64,000 bases of DNA from Paramacrobiotus metropolitanus (Eukaryota; Tardigrada; Eutardigrada; Parachela; Macrobiotidae), in contig NW_026570357.1 in assembly GCF_019649055.1 (NCBI RefSeq), forward strand, positions 62,001-126,000. Reading direction: 5' to 3'. Position 1 is the stretch's first letter. Every line of letters starts with the position of its first letter. Below, piece after piece: positions 12,081 to 22,951 of the stretch. The position numbers were made by a program, and so were the translations under genes. The notes under the pieces were generated by a model that was not told the DNA's origin, searched no databases, and saw only the letters and a list, made by a program, of their open reading frames with translations.

Positions 12081-12324
12081 AAACTGTTAGAAGTATCTTC
12101 GTCTGAATTTTTTTTATTCACAAAAAATTACAAGTTGATCCGTTGGTTTTGTGAAAAAAATCGGCTTCTGAAAACTTTTGACGCAGAGAACAGCTGCTAT
12201 TCGGGGATTTTAGTTTGAAAGAGTAAACAGCGCAACATTTTGTAAATTTATCAATGCTATGGAAATTGGTACTATGACAACCGAGTTGCAACACGCAAGC
12301 GGCAGCTGAAAGTAGAAAGCGAAG

Positions 12325-12352
12325 TTATTGCAGTCGAAAGCGACTGCAATAA
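12325..12352. other. Perfect 12-bp hairpin
   Basis: TTATTGCAGTCG and CGACTGCAATAA are exact reverse complements separated by AAAG. The hairpin lies in non-coding sequence with no gene nearby. No poly-T run follows that would suggest a short transcript terminator. Confidence 0.6.
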
Positions 12353-12758
12353 GGCGCGAGCTGGACAGAATGCGGCGCAAAGCGACTCGGTAGCGCCATC
12401 TTTTCCGCCAAAATTTGCACAACGATACCACCGCTTCAGCCGAGTCAACCCGCAGCGTTTAAGTAAAAAATTTATTGGCCAATGCCAAGATTAAAGTAAG
12501 GCTTTATTGTTCGTTGTACTGTGGTACAGCGTGGTACTCTTGTACAATGTCCAGCGATGGAACGTTGTCAGTTGTCACACGGCACTGGATGGAGGATCTC
12601 CAGGAACAGCGAACAGACAGTAAAGCGGGCGATGTCGTGGGCACCGAGTAAGCCTGCCTGGCACGTAGCACATTACTATTCCACGTTCCTGCAGAAAGAG
12701 AGATTTTTCTGAATTTAGGCCCGGAAGTTTGTCCTGATAAGGTTCACACTCTGGGTAC

Positions 12759-15700
12759 CTACTGTGTAGCTTTCTGTACGTTCTGCATGAAGATTGTGTA
12801 AAAAACCTCCGTCGTCAATATGTTAAGCTGACCAATATCAAAGTGTGAGATGTGGAACAACGCTAACTCTGTCCATATGCGCTGTCGGTTGCGCGGATCG
12901 GGACTCTGATAACGGTTGATAGCCTGTAAAACAATCCAGGGGATAAGAGGTTTTCCCCACATTTCTTCCACCGGCCACGTCGTGCACCAGACGCCTTATA
13001 TCCCTCGTCACGAATACAACTGCGTGATGTACATTTTTAGGACAGTCATACTGGGAGGTTGTTTTGCAACGGAAGAAAGTGGCCAGAAAGTATCCGCCAA
13101 TTAGTAATGTGTTAAGTCACTTAAGTGTACTTTGATTTCTCATAAAGCAGTTATCAACAATATACTAAAATTGTTGATGGTAAGACTAAAAAACTACGTG
13201 GGGAAGAGGTGTCCGGTTGTAGTTCTACTGAACTTTACCCATGGCTACTTTACGTTCAAATGACCTTCTGTAATATTATGTTACCTCGGCTGTTCTGCCA
13301 TCTGAATGTTTTTTTTTTGTTTGTTGTTCTTATTATTATCTGACCAGACTAGCGAGTGCCTCAGGGTTTGTCTTCTCTTGAATAAACTAAACCAATCAAT
13401 AGAATATTGTCGGCCTAGACTCCAACTCTGACTCTGAAGGTTTCTTAGGTTTCTTAATAGGTTCTTAAGTTTCTTAGGTTTCTTAGGTTTCTTAATAGGT
13501 TCTTAGGTTTCTTAAGTTTCTTAGGTTTTTTAGTTTTCTTAGGTTTCTTAAGTTATTCTTAGGTTATTCAGTCAGAGTCAGAGTTTGGACAGTCAGAGTC
13601 AGACTTTGAGTAGTCAGAGTCAGAGTTTGAGCGGTCAGAGTCTGAGTCAGAGCTTGAGCGCGGGCCAATATTGTCTCATTGTTTGACTGTGAGTGCTTTT
13701 GAGTTGAAGGCGAGTTCTCTCATTTTTCTTATTTTTGGATTAGAAATCAGTGTTGAGTACTTGATACTTGATAGAGAAGAACTTCTTGTAAATGAATCAG
13801 CATCATCATGCTTGACCACCTGGTGCTTTGGAAATGTCTGCACTTGGATAGTTTCTTTGGAATGTCTTCCTAGCTCTGATGTGCTACAGTATTAGCTTGG
13901 TAATGTTTTCTGTAAAGGTCATCCTGAGCAGAACGATTGGGTTAGTCGTGTCTGTAGTTGTTAGTGAGCAGAGGGCATTCGCACCATAAACCATCAGTAG
14001 CATTATCTGAAACCCTAAATAGCTAATTAGAACAACTGAACATCAAAAAATATATTTTTTTACTGAAAAGTAGACCACTTACGCTCTCCAACTGGGAGGC
14101 TGTTCCAATTTTTTTACGGGCACCGGCAATCCACTCCGCAAAAGCCGATCGTTCCTCAAAATCGACTGGTATCCTGCTTTTGATATGTTTCTCAAAAAGA
14201 TCCCACAGCTGCATGCCTAGCTGTTCGTCGGGCTGGCAGACGACCGCGTCCCGCTCCACGAATGCCGCCAGACATTTCTCCGAAATGTAGCAGTTTACCC
14301 AACACACGCGCTCCGCGATACGGCACACCCGCTGCAGACAGTCCATGGTTTCTTTCATACTTTCACGATCGTTGTCCTTCCAGTGATGGCTATTGCCGAG
14401 TTCGTTGTACTTGAGATTTAATGGACACTGACGGAACATCAGTGTCCCGATACGGCCCTTGCCGTCGAGAGCCAGGTCGATCATTTTGGCCGCCGCGTCG
14501 CATTGGGCCAGGCTCATCAGCACGAAATTCACTCTCTTCGTGCCGCTGTTGACGCAGTGGAGGAGGCAGGCCAGCATCCAGAACAATGGCAGCATGCGGT
14601 AGGGCAGATGGCGTTCTACGCTGGGGAGTATCACATCGGACAGGCAGGCCTCCGTGGTGATGATGGTGTTCCACAAGGCGCAGGCGCGCCGACAGCGGCT
14701 GCGGTTCACGCTGTCCAGTGAACCGAAGACTTCTATCAACAGTTCCAGTGGCGCGTCTAGGGGGGTGCCAGAGCAGCCATGGCCCCCCGTAACCTGGACG
14801 TCAAAAAAATTCGCAAGAGGGGGGTACATTGCGAAATTTTTTACGGCGGAGGTCGCCAAAAAAGCGAGAGAATACTCCCCCCTTTGGTGTGAGTTCTCTG
14901 GCTCCCCCTCCCAAACCCGGCTAGATTCGCCACTGAACAGTTCGCATGGCAAATGGAGGTCTAGTACACTGAAGCTGTCCGTGTGCGTTTTAATGAGATC
15001 CCCTCCCAGTAGGTGTGGTGGTAATTTACCCTTGCCAAGCTCTGTCTTCAGCTCCATGTACAGATCTTCCTGCAAAAATGTTATTTAATTTTTGCGCAAT
15101 AACCGCACTGGAAAACTCCCTTGATTTTATGAACCACTTACACCGTAAAATTCGAAATATCCCCCCCTACCCGTAACTGGAGCCCCCCTTACCGTATTTC
15201 GAAATAGATGTCCATGGCTACATAAAATGCACGCAAATTCGGCCAATAAAACACATTTGAAATATAACAGCCCCCCCCCTCTCCCCAGAAACACAAGCCC
15301 ATGCCCGTAATTAGAGCCCCTCCGCAGGACGTTCCAACCTTTAAAACCCCGGGGCTTAAAATTCGATTTTTACGGTTAACAGAAACCCTAGGAAGCGCTT
15401 GTAATGTGCTTTGATTAATAATGCGGCGTTTCTCGTTTTCCGATATATGGGACGATTTCGTACCATTACAATATTTCCGACCCATTATTTTTCGATACGT
15501 ATTCCGAAAGTTCCCGCGAAACCCCCCAGTATTCGTTCGTGTTCTGCCTGTACTCCGGCTTATCATTATCTTCCTCTCTGAAGAGGGCCCCGTATTCCGC
15601 CGGTATTCGTTCGCATTCTGCCTGTAGTCCAGCTTATCGCTCCGTATCCATTATGTGTCCTTCTGAAGCAAGCCATGTATTCCGTGTATTCCACCGGTAT

Positions 15701-17645
15701 TCTAAGAAAAACTAACGAACACGAAGGAATACCTGCAGAATACACGGGATACAGGACCCGATGCAGAGACACTTAACGAATACGGAGCGGATATGTCGGA
15801 AGACAGCTAGAACATTAAGGAATACTGTCGGAATAAGCGGAATACAGGACCCACTGTACAAAGAAATTTAATGGATAAGAACAGATAAGACGGAAGGCAC
15901 AAGCCGCACAACACGAATAAATACCGGCAGAACACTAGGAATACGTAGCAAAAAAATGAGGGGTCGAATTTTGGTGTGGTACGAAACGAGCCATGGATGC
16001 TTTAGGTGGTATTCCCCCTATGTTTCGCGTACCGGTCACCGGACACCAAAGACAAGGTATATTCTCCGCGTTGCTCCACAATAACAAATCTTTGCAAAAA
16101 TCGATTAAGTTACTTGGTATTATACAAGCTCGTGGACAGATTAAATTAAAGATTATTAAGTTTTGATGACCACTCCGTACACACCCTTTCACACCCTTTC
16201 ACTCCGTACACAACCTTTTGCATTCCCTTTCATTCCGTGCACAACCTTTTTGCGCACTACCATTCACTCGGTGCACTACCAAACTTTTATACATATTTTA
16301 TATATTATACTTAAATATTTGTAATCTGTATTACTACAGAAAAGCAAAATTACAAAAAAAGTATTACTACCTTTTTGCAACATCATGGGACCGTTCCGAC
16401 GATGACGTCCTGGTGTATGACAGCGTCCGCAAATAACTCACGTGGCAAGCGAAGATTGAATATACAGTACAAGTGATACGGAGCAGATCTTGCGGAGATT
16501 AGGGTGAAAAACGTTGCTGTTCAAAATCCACAAAAACGGTCGAGATTGCGCGTTTGTTTTATTCCAGAAATAACTCTGGTGTGAACAAATTAAAAAAATT
16601 AAGGGTAGTGTCGAATGGTTGTGTACGGAGTAAAAGGTAGTGCTCAAAAAGGTTGTGTACGGAATGAAAGGTAGCGCAAAAAGTTGTGCACGGAATGAAA
16701 GGGAGTGCAAAAGGTTGTTTACGGAGTGAAAGGGTGTAAAAGGGTGTGTACCGGGTGGTCACCTTCAGTTTTTGATTTGAAATAATACAGAGAATATCGT
16801 GTCTCTGGTGTCCGGTACGCGAATCCATAGTGCCAAAACGTCCGGCTTGGGAAAAACACCGAAGGATCGCTTGTGTTTACGTTGATTTTGGGTATGATTG
16901 TATGATGAGAATGTTAATCATTCTGAGTTAGAATAAATGCACTCAGGGCAGCCGCCCTAGTGACTAGGGCATATGTACTTTACCGGTTTACGATAAAAAC
17001 ATTTTATAAAAAATCCAACGTTGCAAGACGCACCAATTCCCGCGCATACAACGCCGGTTTCCTGGCGTAACGCTGAACGTAGTACAGCGTCTCATTCCGC
17101 ACCGCGGTGCAGTGCACGTGTGGTAAATTCATTTTACAGAGCTGGTGAAGCAACGGGGATCCCACGAACCAGGCCGCCGGCAAGGAGCAGTTGCCGACGA
17201 TGTATTCGTTCTCCCTTACGCGGCGGCTGGCCAGGTCTGCCTCCAAGGGCGGTCGCCGCACTTGCTCACAGGGCACCAACTCCTTGACGGCACCGTGAGG
17301 CAGCGGCACCTGCACGAGGTGCAAATAGGCGAAGCAGGCCTCTTTTCCAAGGGAAAGTACTTTCCCGGGGTACCATTTCCAGGGAGTGCTGCGGCTCGCT
17401 CGCAGGAGGACTTCCACGTTAGGGTCCACAGAGAAATCCAAGCGCTTGGAGGGAATAAGCGAATGGAAAATGCTCCCGTATTCGACGAACTGCGCGCGCT
17501 GTGCCTCGCATCCGAAATCAATGATCAATCCCTTCTCGGCTACGTTGACGACTTCGCCGTGCTGCAGCTGGCCGTCGACCAGCGCGTCCACGGCGTTCCA
17601 TGCGTGCACTGAATGGCGCCGTTCGTTCTCTTCGTAAACGCGCAT
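12759..17645 (-). CDS. Agenet/Tudor-F-box family, copy 5 (F-box split by MITE)
   Basis: On the minus strand exon A is 17645-17034 (ATG MRVYEENE, 204 codons), exon B is 15069-14083 (329 codons) and exon C is 12923-12759 (55 codons, YQSPDPR signature). All junctions are phase 0. Exon A keeps both Tudor-like repeats (W-WYPGKV in the second). Exon B is 66 codons longer than its relatives because a 190-bp hAT-type element and its 8-bp target duplication are inserted in frame. The insertion falls in the F-box, between LPCEL and LELLIEVFGSLDS. The frame stays open throughout. The product would have a disrupted F-box and may not bind Skp1. The 1.96-kb A/B intron contains a large foldback element and the 1.16-kb B/C intron a minisatellite. 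Confidence 0.65.
13438..13665. repeat. Minisatellite: TTTCTTAGG units, then GTCAGAGTCAGAG units
   Basis: Roughly a dozen imperfect copies of TTTCTTAGG/TTCTTAAG run from 13438 to about 13568. Several copies of a 17-20-bp unit built on GTCAGAGTCAGAGTTTGAG follow. The array is inside the exon B to exon C intron of copy 5. A reverse-complement array of AAGAAACCTA units occurs near 38860-38935. Confidence 0.8.
14738..14943. mobile_element. hAT-type MITE with 8-bp target duplication
   Basis: The element is 14746-14935, 190 bp. Its ends read inward CAGTGGCGCGTCTAG and CAGTGGCGAATCTAG, that is, inverted repeats starting CAGTGGCG. It is flanked by the 8-bp direct repeat AACAGTTC (14738-14745 and 14936-14943). 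The intact family sequence has this octamer only once at the corresponding place, for example in copy 6. 8-bp duplications and CAG/TAG-starting inverted repeats are typical of the hAT superfamily. There is no transposase, so it is non-autonomous. Confidence 0.85.
15430..15960. repeat. Degenerate inverted-repeat region
   Basis: The left half repeats TATTCGTTCG...TTCTGCCTGTA...CC-GCTTATC blocks. The right half repeats their reverse complements (CGAATAC, GGAATAC, GCAGAA). It looks like a decayed foldback element or nested short TIR elements. No coding sequence is seen. Confidence 0.4.
15995..16870. mobile_element. Large foldback element
   Basis: Two long imperfect inverted arms (about 15995-16275 and 16610-16870) flank a short AT-rich core. 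The outer part of each arm reads TTCGCGTACCGG...GGACACCA. The inner part is made of direct subrepeats built on ACTCCGTACACAACCTTTT. Such arms with internal tandem units are typical of foldback-type elements. It lies in the exon A to exon B intron of copy 5. No target duplication could be fixed. Confidence 0.6.
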
Positions 17646-19168
17646 TTCGCAGCTGGGCTCAGCAGAATTTTGCAACTCCGGTTATCTTCGCATTCAAATC
17701 TGTGTTACAATTCGAATTTTTATGGGAGCTGCAGATATACAATATGAAGTAATAACGTTTGTCAGCCTTTACATTATTAATCTTTGTCAAGATAAATAAA
17801 AATAGCATAAAAACCTTCTGAAGCAGAATGCAAAAATAAGAGCAGAGGAACCTTCCAGTGAAGACCAACGGCTTCTGAACGGCACTATCCAAGCAGGCCA
17901 GAGGCGAGTCAGGCGACGTCATCATGCCTGTCTGACGGAAAATCTGCTTTATTACGAGTACTAATAACTAACAAGTATTATTACACGGCAACGTCATAGA
18001 GTAACGTGGTAGTATGAACTATGAGCATTATTGAGCACAACCGGAAACGGAAATACAACAAACAGCCATCCGTGCGCGGGTGAACTGGCAAGCGGTTTAG
18101 AACGTAAGCGGGACGGCCGGCAAGCTGTTTGATTTTCCCACTTCCCAGCACTCAATAACATAATTCAACATTTGATCGCCAGACCGATTTTCAGACCTTG
18201 AAAAGCTAAATGCTCCATCTAAAAAAGCGGAATTCGTTGACGGGTACATGAAGCGGCATATTCCAATATTTCTAAACTTGATTTTTTTTCTACTTCTTAA
18301 TAGATTAAGCATATCCTTTATAAACGGGAAAAATAAATTTAATTTAATTTACATCAGAGCAGGTGGCCCACTTTCGGCTAGGGTGACCGTCTGGTATGGG
18401 ATTTTAAAGCTGCCCTGGAGAAACATTTAAATTCATCATACGGGAAAAATGAGAAAATTGTTATAGAGTTTAGTCTCACACAAACCAGTAGCCAAAAAAA
18501 GCGAGACATCTCACCTTCGTTAAAAAACAAGCAGTGTACAAAGTACCAGCAGTTTAAAAACATCCAAGGGAACGTAACTCAAGCGCATGATTTCCGCTGT
18601 GATTGATATTTACTAGGTGCTGCTGAACGTAATTTGGAGTTTCCCCTCATTTCAAAGCCGCGTTACGTAATTTGGAGTTTCCCCTCATTTCAAAGCCGCG
18701 TTGCATTTCATGGTAAGTTGACTGGCGCAACGCAGGCTGTATGGCGTTCGTTTTTGTCCAATGCGATAATTTCCAGGACTTACGTCGGTACGCTGAACCG
18801 CCCCGGGTGTTTGAGCTAATGTAGCCAAATGCAGCTAAATGCCAGTAAATGGTATTGGTAAATTGGTATACCAGTTCATACAATGGTACTTCCTGGCACC
18901 GCCAACACGCGAACAACCCAATTCTAACTAGGCTACAGTAAGAATTCAAGGGAAGAAACACTTGCAGATCGAAAACAAACCATCTAGCTGATACTGGTTT
19001 TTTATTTTATTTTTATATCCCAGTTGCTAGCACAGGTCAGCCTTATGAAACTACATCACAGTCACTGAAACACCGTGTACATGTACGTGCGGGCGGCGTG
19101 TACGAACGCTGTTTAGCTCATGACCAAATTCGAATTTGATAAACTGCTAATATCTTCGCAACCGGTAT

Positions 19169-22100
19169 TTAAATACGGCTTGGTCCGAGCGCTTTCTTCA
19201 CAGCAGCGTGCACCGCCGCCCCTGCCACCTGGCTCAGCTCCTTCAGGTCCAATGTGCGTATTTCCTCCGCCGTCCACTCATATCCGCCATAGCGCGCCGA
19301 CAAGCGCGGATCGCTGCTTTGATAAGCGTACAGAATCTGCAAACAAAACGAATTATAACAATTTGTGTCTACCACTCCCGCTCAACAGAACGGAAGGGGA
19401 AACATACCCTGGTCAGGTAGTCGGCTATTCTTCGTTGATCTGTTCCGATATAACGAAGCTGCTTCGATAACTCCGTCAGGAGGAAGGGTTCGTGCACCAC
19501 GTGCTTCTCAAAAAGATTCCACAGCTGCAAGTACAGCTGCTCTGCGGGTTGACAGACGACCGTCTCGTGCGACCACACGGCAGTCAGCAGCGGGTCCACA
19601 ATACGGCATTGCAGCCAGCACGCGCGCTCCGCGATACGGCATATCCACCCGAGACCGACAATGATGTACGGTAAATCCAGACCAGTGTCAACACGTAAAG
19701 AACACCGAGCGAACACCAGCGTGCCGATGCGGTTACTGTCGCCGAGAATATGGCCGATCATTTTGGTAGCCGCGACGCAATCGGCCATGCGCATCTGCGT
19801 GAATGTCACCTTCGATGTGGTGCTGTTGAGGCAGTGAAGAAGGCACGCCAGCGTCCAGAACAGAGGCTGCTTGTGAGACGACAGGACGCTCTTTTTTCCG
19901 CCGGCAACCGACACATCGGCTAAACAAGCCTCCGTGGTGAGGATAGCGTTCCACAGGGCGCAGGTGCGCCGACAACGGCTGCGGTTCACGCTGTCCAGTG
20001 AACCGAAGACTTCGATCAGCAGTTCGCATGGCAAATACAGATACATCAGTATATCGCTGGCACTGTCCTTGCGCGTTTCAGCTGCAGTCAGATTATTCCT
20101 AACGATTCTCTGGTTAAAAAGTTCCTTCACCTCTATGTACAGTTGTTCCTGCAAAAATTCAATCCAGGTCGCGTTTTCGTTAGCCTGCCAGTTCATTCGG
20201 AAATGTTTTACTTGGAGCAGAAAACAGGAGGTGTACAGATAAAACATAGTAACTTTATTGACAAATTGTACAAGCTAAAAGCCATTTACACTTGAACTTG
20301 GTAAACCAATTTAGAACAAAAAGAACAATTCTTCAAGCTGTTTAGAACACCCAACCGTTCCCAGAACAGAAGCAGCGTTCCCGCGCTGAATTTCCACACT
20401 TAGACGTTGCCACAAAAATTCGGTGGCGCGCGCTTCTCCTGTTTGCTCTTTAATGCGTCGGCCAACTTCGTTGATGAAATGACGGGTACTACCGCCGCAA
20501 CTTCCCATCGTTTCGAGGGCGATTGGTTCGAAAAAGTGTCGATCAGTCAGTTCCGAGTAAAGGTTTCTTTTTCGTGTTTCCGCGTCATCAGCTGCAGATC
20601 CCGCGGCTTCTGATGAACTGGCTACATACGACGTAGCGAACGTGTCAACAACCGTCACATCCCAAATCAGAGGAAGGCCATTTTTCCAAGGAAAGAGTGA
20701 TAAGCCATCCGGCCGTTTCCCATCTAATCTGCTCAGTCCGGGCGGTTCCAAGATTGTCGGCACCTTTGCTGAACCCAGACTCCGTTGGATTACACTGTTC
20801 AGACTGGGGTGCCGCCTGAACCTTCCTTGACTTCTTATGCACGACAGGCCATGTAAGCCAAACGCGTCAACCATTTCCCCACAACGGCATTTATGCTGTT
20901 GTGGGGAAATGTGTACAGATAGTTTACTGCTTACATACAGCCTTACAGAGCGTGAGAGTGCTTCAGCTCTGTCAAAGGAAAGGCAAAGGAAATACTCTCC
21001 ACTGGAAAATCGACACCTTTTTTGACCCTTAGTGACTGAAACGTTGGGGGTTTTCGGCCCAGCTTTTAGTGGAATGGTACATTTCATGGGCCGAAAGTTT
21101 CTTGAATTAACTGGGGAGCATGTTCTACTGCTTTTATCAAAAAGGTTTTAGTTTGGCTCTGGGCGGCCTCTGGCAATGAGTACCTTGCCGTTTAACCCGC
21201 GGATGGATAGAGATTTTGGTTGTTTTTTAGTGTTTATACGAGTATTCTAACTGTAATATAGTTTGCCCGCCCTTGCATTTTTTTTTACTTTGATGGCTAT
21301 TGCCTACTAAAACATATACTTCAAGTATCCATAAAATGCAGCGCCCCAAGAACCATACTAACTACAGTAAGTTTGTGTTGAAAATTTTCAAATGGGCTGC
21401 ACATCGTCTTAGATTAGTGGCCACTGGCCAGTATGCCGTATGGAGTTTTGCACAAAACTACATATTATTGGTAACTAGGATTGTCGTATGTTTTCTTTGT
21501 TGGTGTTATAAAAGAATGTCACCCATCCCGAGTAGAGTTTCGTGGTATTCGGCAAAGAGAACATTTATACTGAGCGACGCACCAGCTCATGGGTGTACAG
21601 CACCGGTAACCTGGTCCAGCGTTGAACATAGTACAGCGTTTTGCCCCGCACCGCCGTGCAGCGCGATCGTGGTAAATTTCCTTTACACATCTCCCGAAGC
21701 TCCGGCGGCCCCTCGGACCAGGCTGCCGGCAAGGAGCATTCGCGGACTACGTAATCATTTTCCTTCACGCAGCGGCTAGTTAAGTCCGCCTTCAAGGGCG
21801 GGCGCCGCACCTGATCTGCGGGCAGGAATTCCTTGACGACGCCGTGGGAGAGCTGCATCTCCACGATGAACATATTGGCAAAGTAGCAGTCCTTTCCAAG
21901 TGACAGAGCCTGTCCGGGGTACCATTTCCACGGATCCTTGGGACTACCTCGCACCAGGACCTGTACGTGGGGATCTACAGATACGTCCAATTCCAGACGA
22001 CCAAAGGGACTCTGCGAATGGTACATGGCTCCGTAATCGACGCGCTGCGCTTCGCAGCCGAAATCAATGATCATTCCGTTGTCGGCTACGGCGGCCACTT

Positions 22101-22191
22101 CGCCGTGCTGTAACAAGCCGTCGACAAGGACGTCCACGGTGTACCACGCGTACACCGGCTGCTGTCGTTCGTTCTCTCCGTAAACACGCAT
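19169..22191 (-). CDS. Agenet/Tudor-F-box family, copy 6 (complete)
   Basis: On the minus strand exon A is 22191-21583 (ATG MRVYGENE, 203 codons, donor gtgcgt), exon B is 20148-19408 (247 codons, donor gtatgt) and exon C is 19336-19169 (56 codons). The sum predicts 505 residues. Exon A has the two Tudor-like repeats (VDVLVDG...GEVAAV; W-WYPGQAL). Exon B has a textbook F-box (LPCELLIEVFGSLDSVNRS, then CRRTCALWN) and ends with the QLWNLFEKHV block. Exon C has YQSSDPR. There is no lesion. The 1.43-kb A/B intron contains two retroelement 3' fragments in opposite orientation and half of the long-TIR element. Confidence 0.8.
20311..20950 (-). mobile_element. Retroelement 3' fragment (zinc motif plus PD-(D/E)XK-like region)
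   Basis: The minus-strand frame encodes a C-x-C...HGLSC zinc-type motif, then an RPDGLSLFPW...LIWDVTVVD stretch, GRRIKEQTGEAR and WQRLSVEIQRGNA. This is the C-terminal part of a widespread pol-like retroelement protein. The order resembles the zinc motif plus restriction-like endonuclease of some non-LTR elements. The reverse transcriptase part is absent. The open frame formally continues to 21087, but bases above about 20955 are the antisense of another fragment. A near-perfect 40-nt palindrome lies at 20872-20911. Confidence 0.7.
20958..21312 (+). mobile_element. Second retroelement 3' tail, opposite orientation
   Basis: From AAATACTCTCCACTGGAAA to GATGGCTATTGCCTA this plus-strand stretch closely follows 41250-41562, the 3' end of the element at 40.6-41.6 kb. 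It carries several substitutions and small indels and no open frame. It abuts the minus-strand fragment head to head. Confidence 0.75.
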
Positions 22192-22951
22192 GACAACGAT
22201 GACACCACGAAATTATACTTACAATTCCACTTATATCCGCAATGAAGCGCCAGATGCGCGTATAATCTGTGCGAGACGCTGAGAAATCAATGTTTGCTGC
22301 CCAATATTCGAATTGTGCACCTCTCGATAATGAACTAATCAATAGCTGAAACGTACTAATCATCAACCAGACGAACAATTACTGTAACAAAAACCAGCAT
22401 GAGGAATGTTATTTGGGATGATATTGCCACAGTTTGAATTTTCCATAATATATGTACAATGTACGTTTTTGACGTTGCTTCAGCGCAAATAGAATTAGTG
22501 GTTCGGACCGTCTTAAGAAGTCAAAAAAGCTGAGTGCGTGGCAGCTAGCGACAGTCCTGCTTCCGGTGCACTGAGCGCAAATCGCACTCATGCAGTTGTA
22601 ATCTGCTATTTTACAGGATAAACGCGCTTTGTACTAATTAATAGTACGTAACATTTTACGAATTTATTTACATCACGCCGTTCATTCGAGGCTGTTGCAA
22701 AAATGCTTTACAGATACTTAAAATTTTTCCTGTGCAGTGCGTATATTTTTGCTGCATGCCTCATGCTGGACAGCTGCTCCTTTCGACCATCCAGATCGTA
22801 ATCGGACCAACGCTGTACAGCATCAAACACTTCATCCTCCATTGAGCATGTCGTGGAATTGTCGCAATAAGTATTTTCTTTTGTTATTTAAAACAATGCT
22901 GGTGTTTTAATAGTACGATGGTATAATATATGTAATACGTGATCCTGGGAA

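Noticed and set aside
14746-14935. Novel 60-70 residue domain inside the copy 5 F-box protein
   Set aside because: The extra sequence has MITE termini and an 8-bp target duplication, so it is an insertion and not an evolved domain.
20955-21087. N-terminal extension of the minus-strand retroelement protein
   Set aside because: These bases match the 3' UTR-proximal tail of the same family on the plus strand, so the reading frame is antisense and fortuitous.
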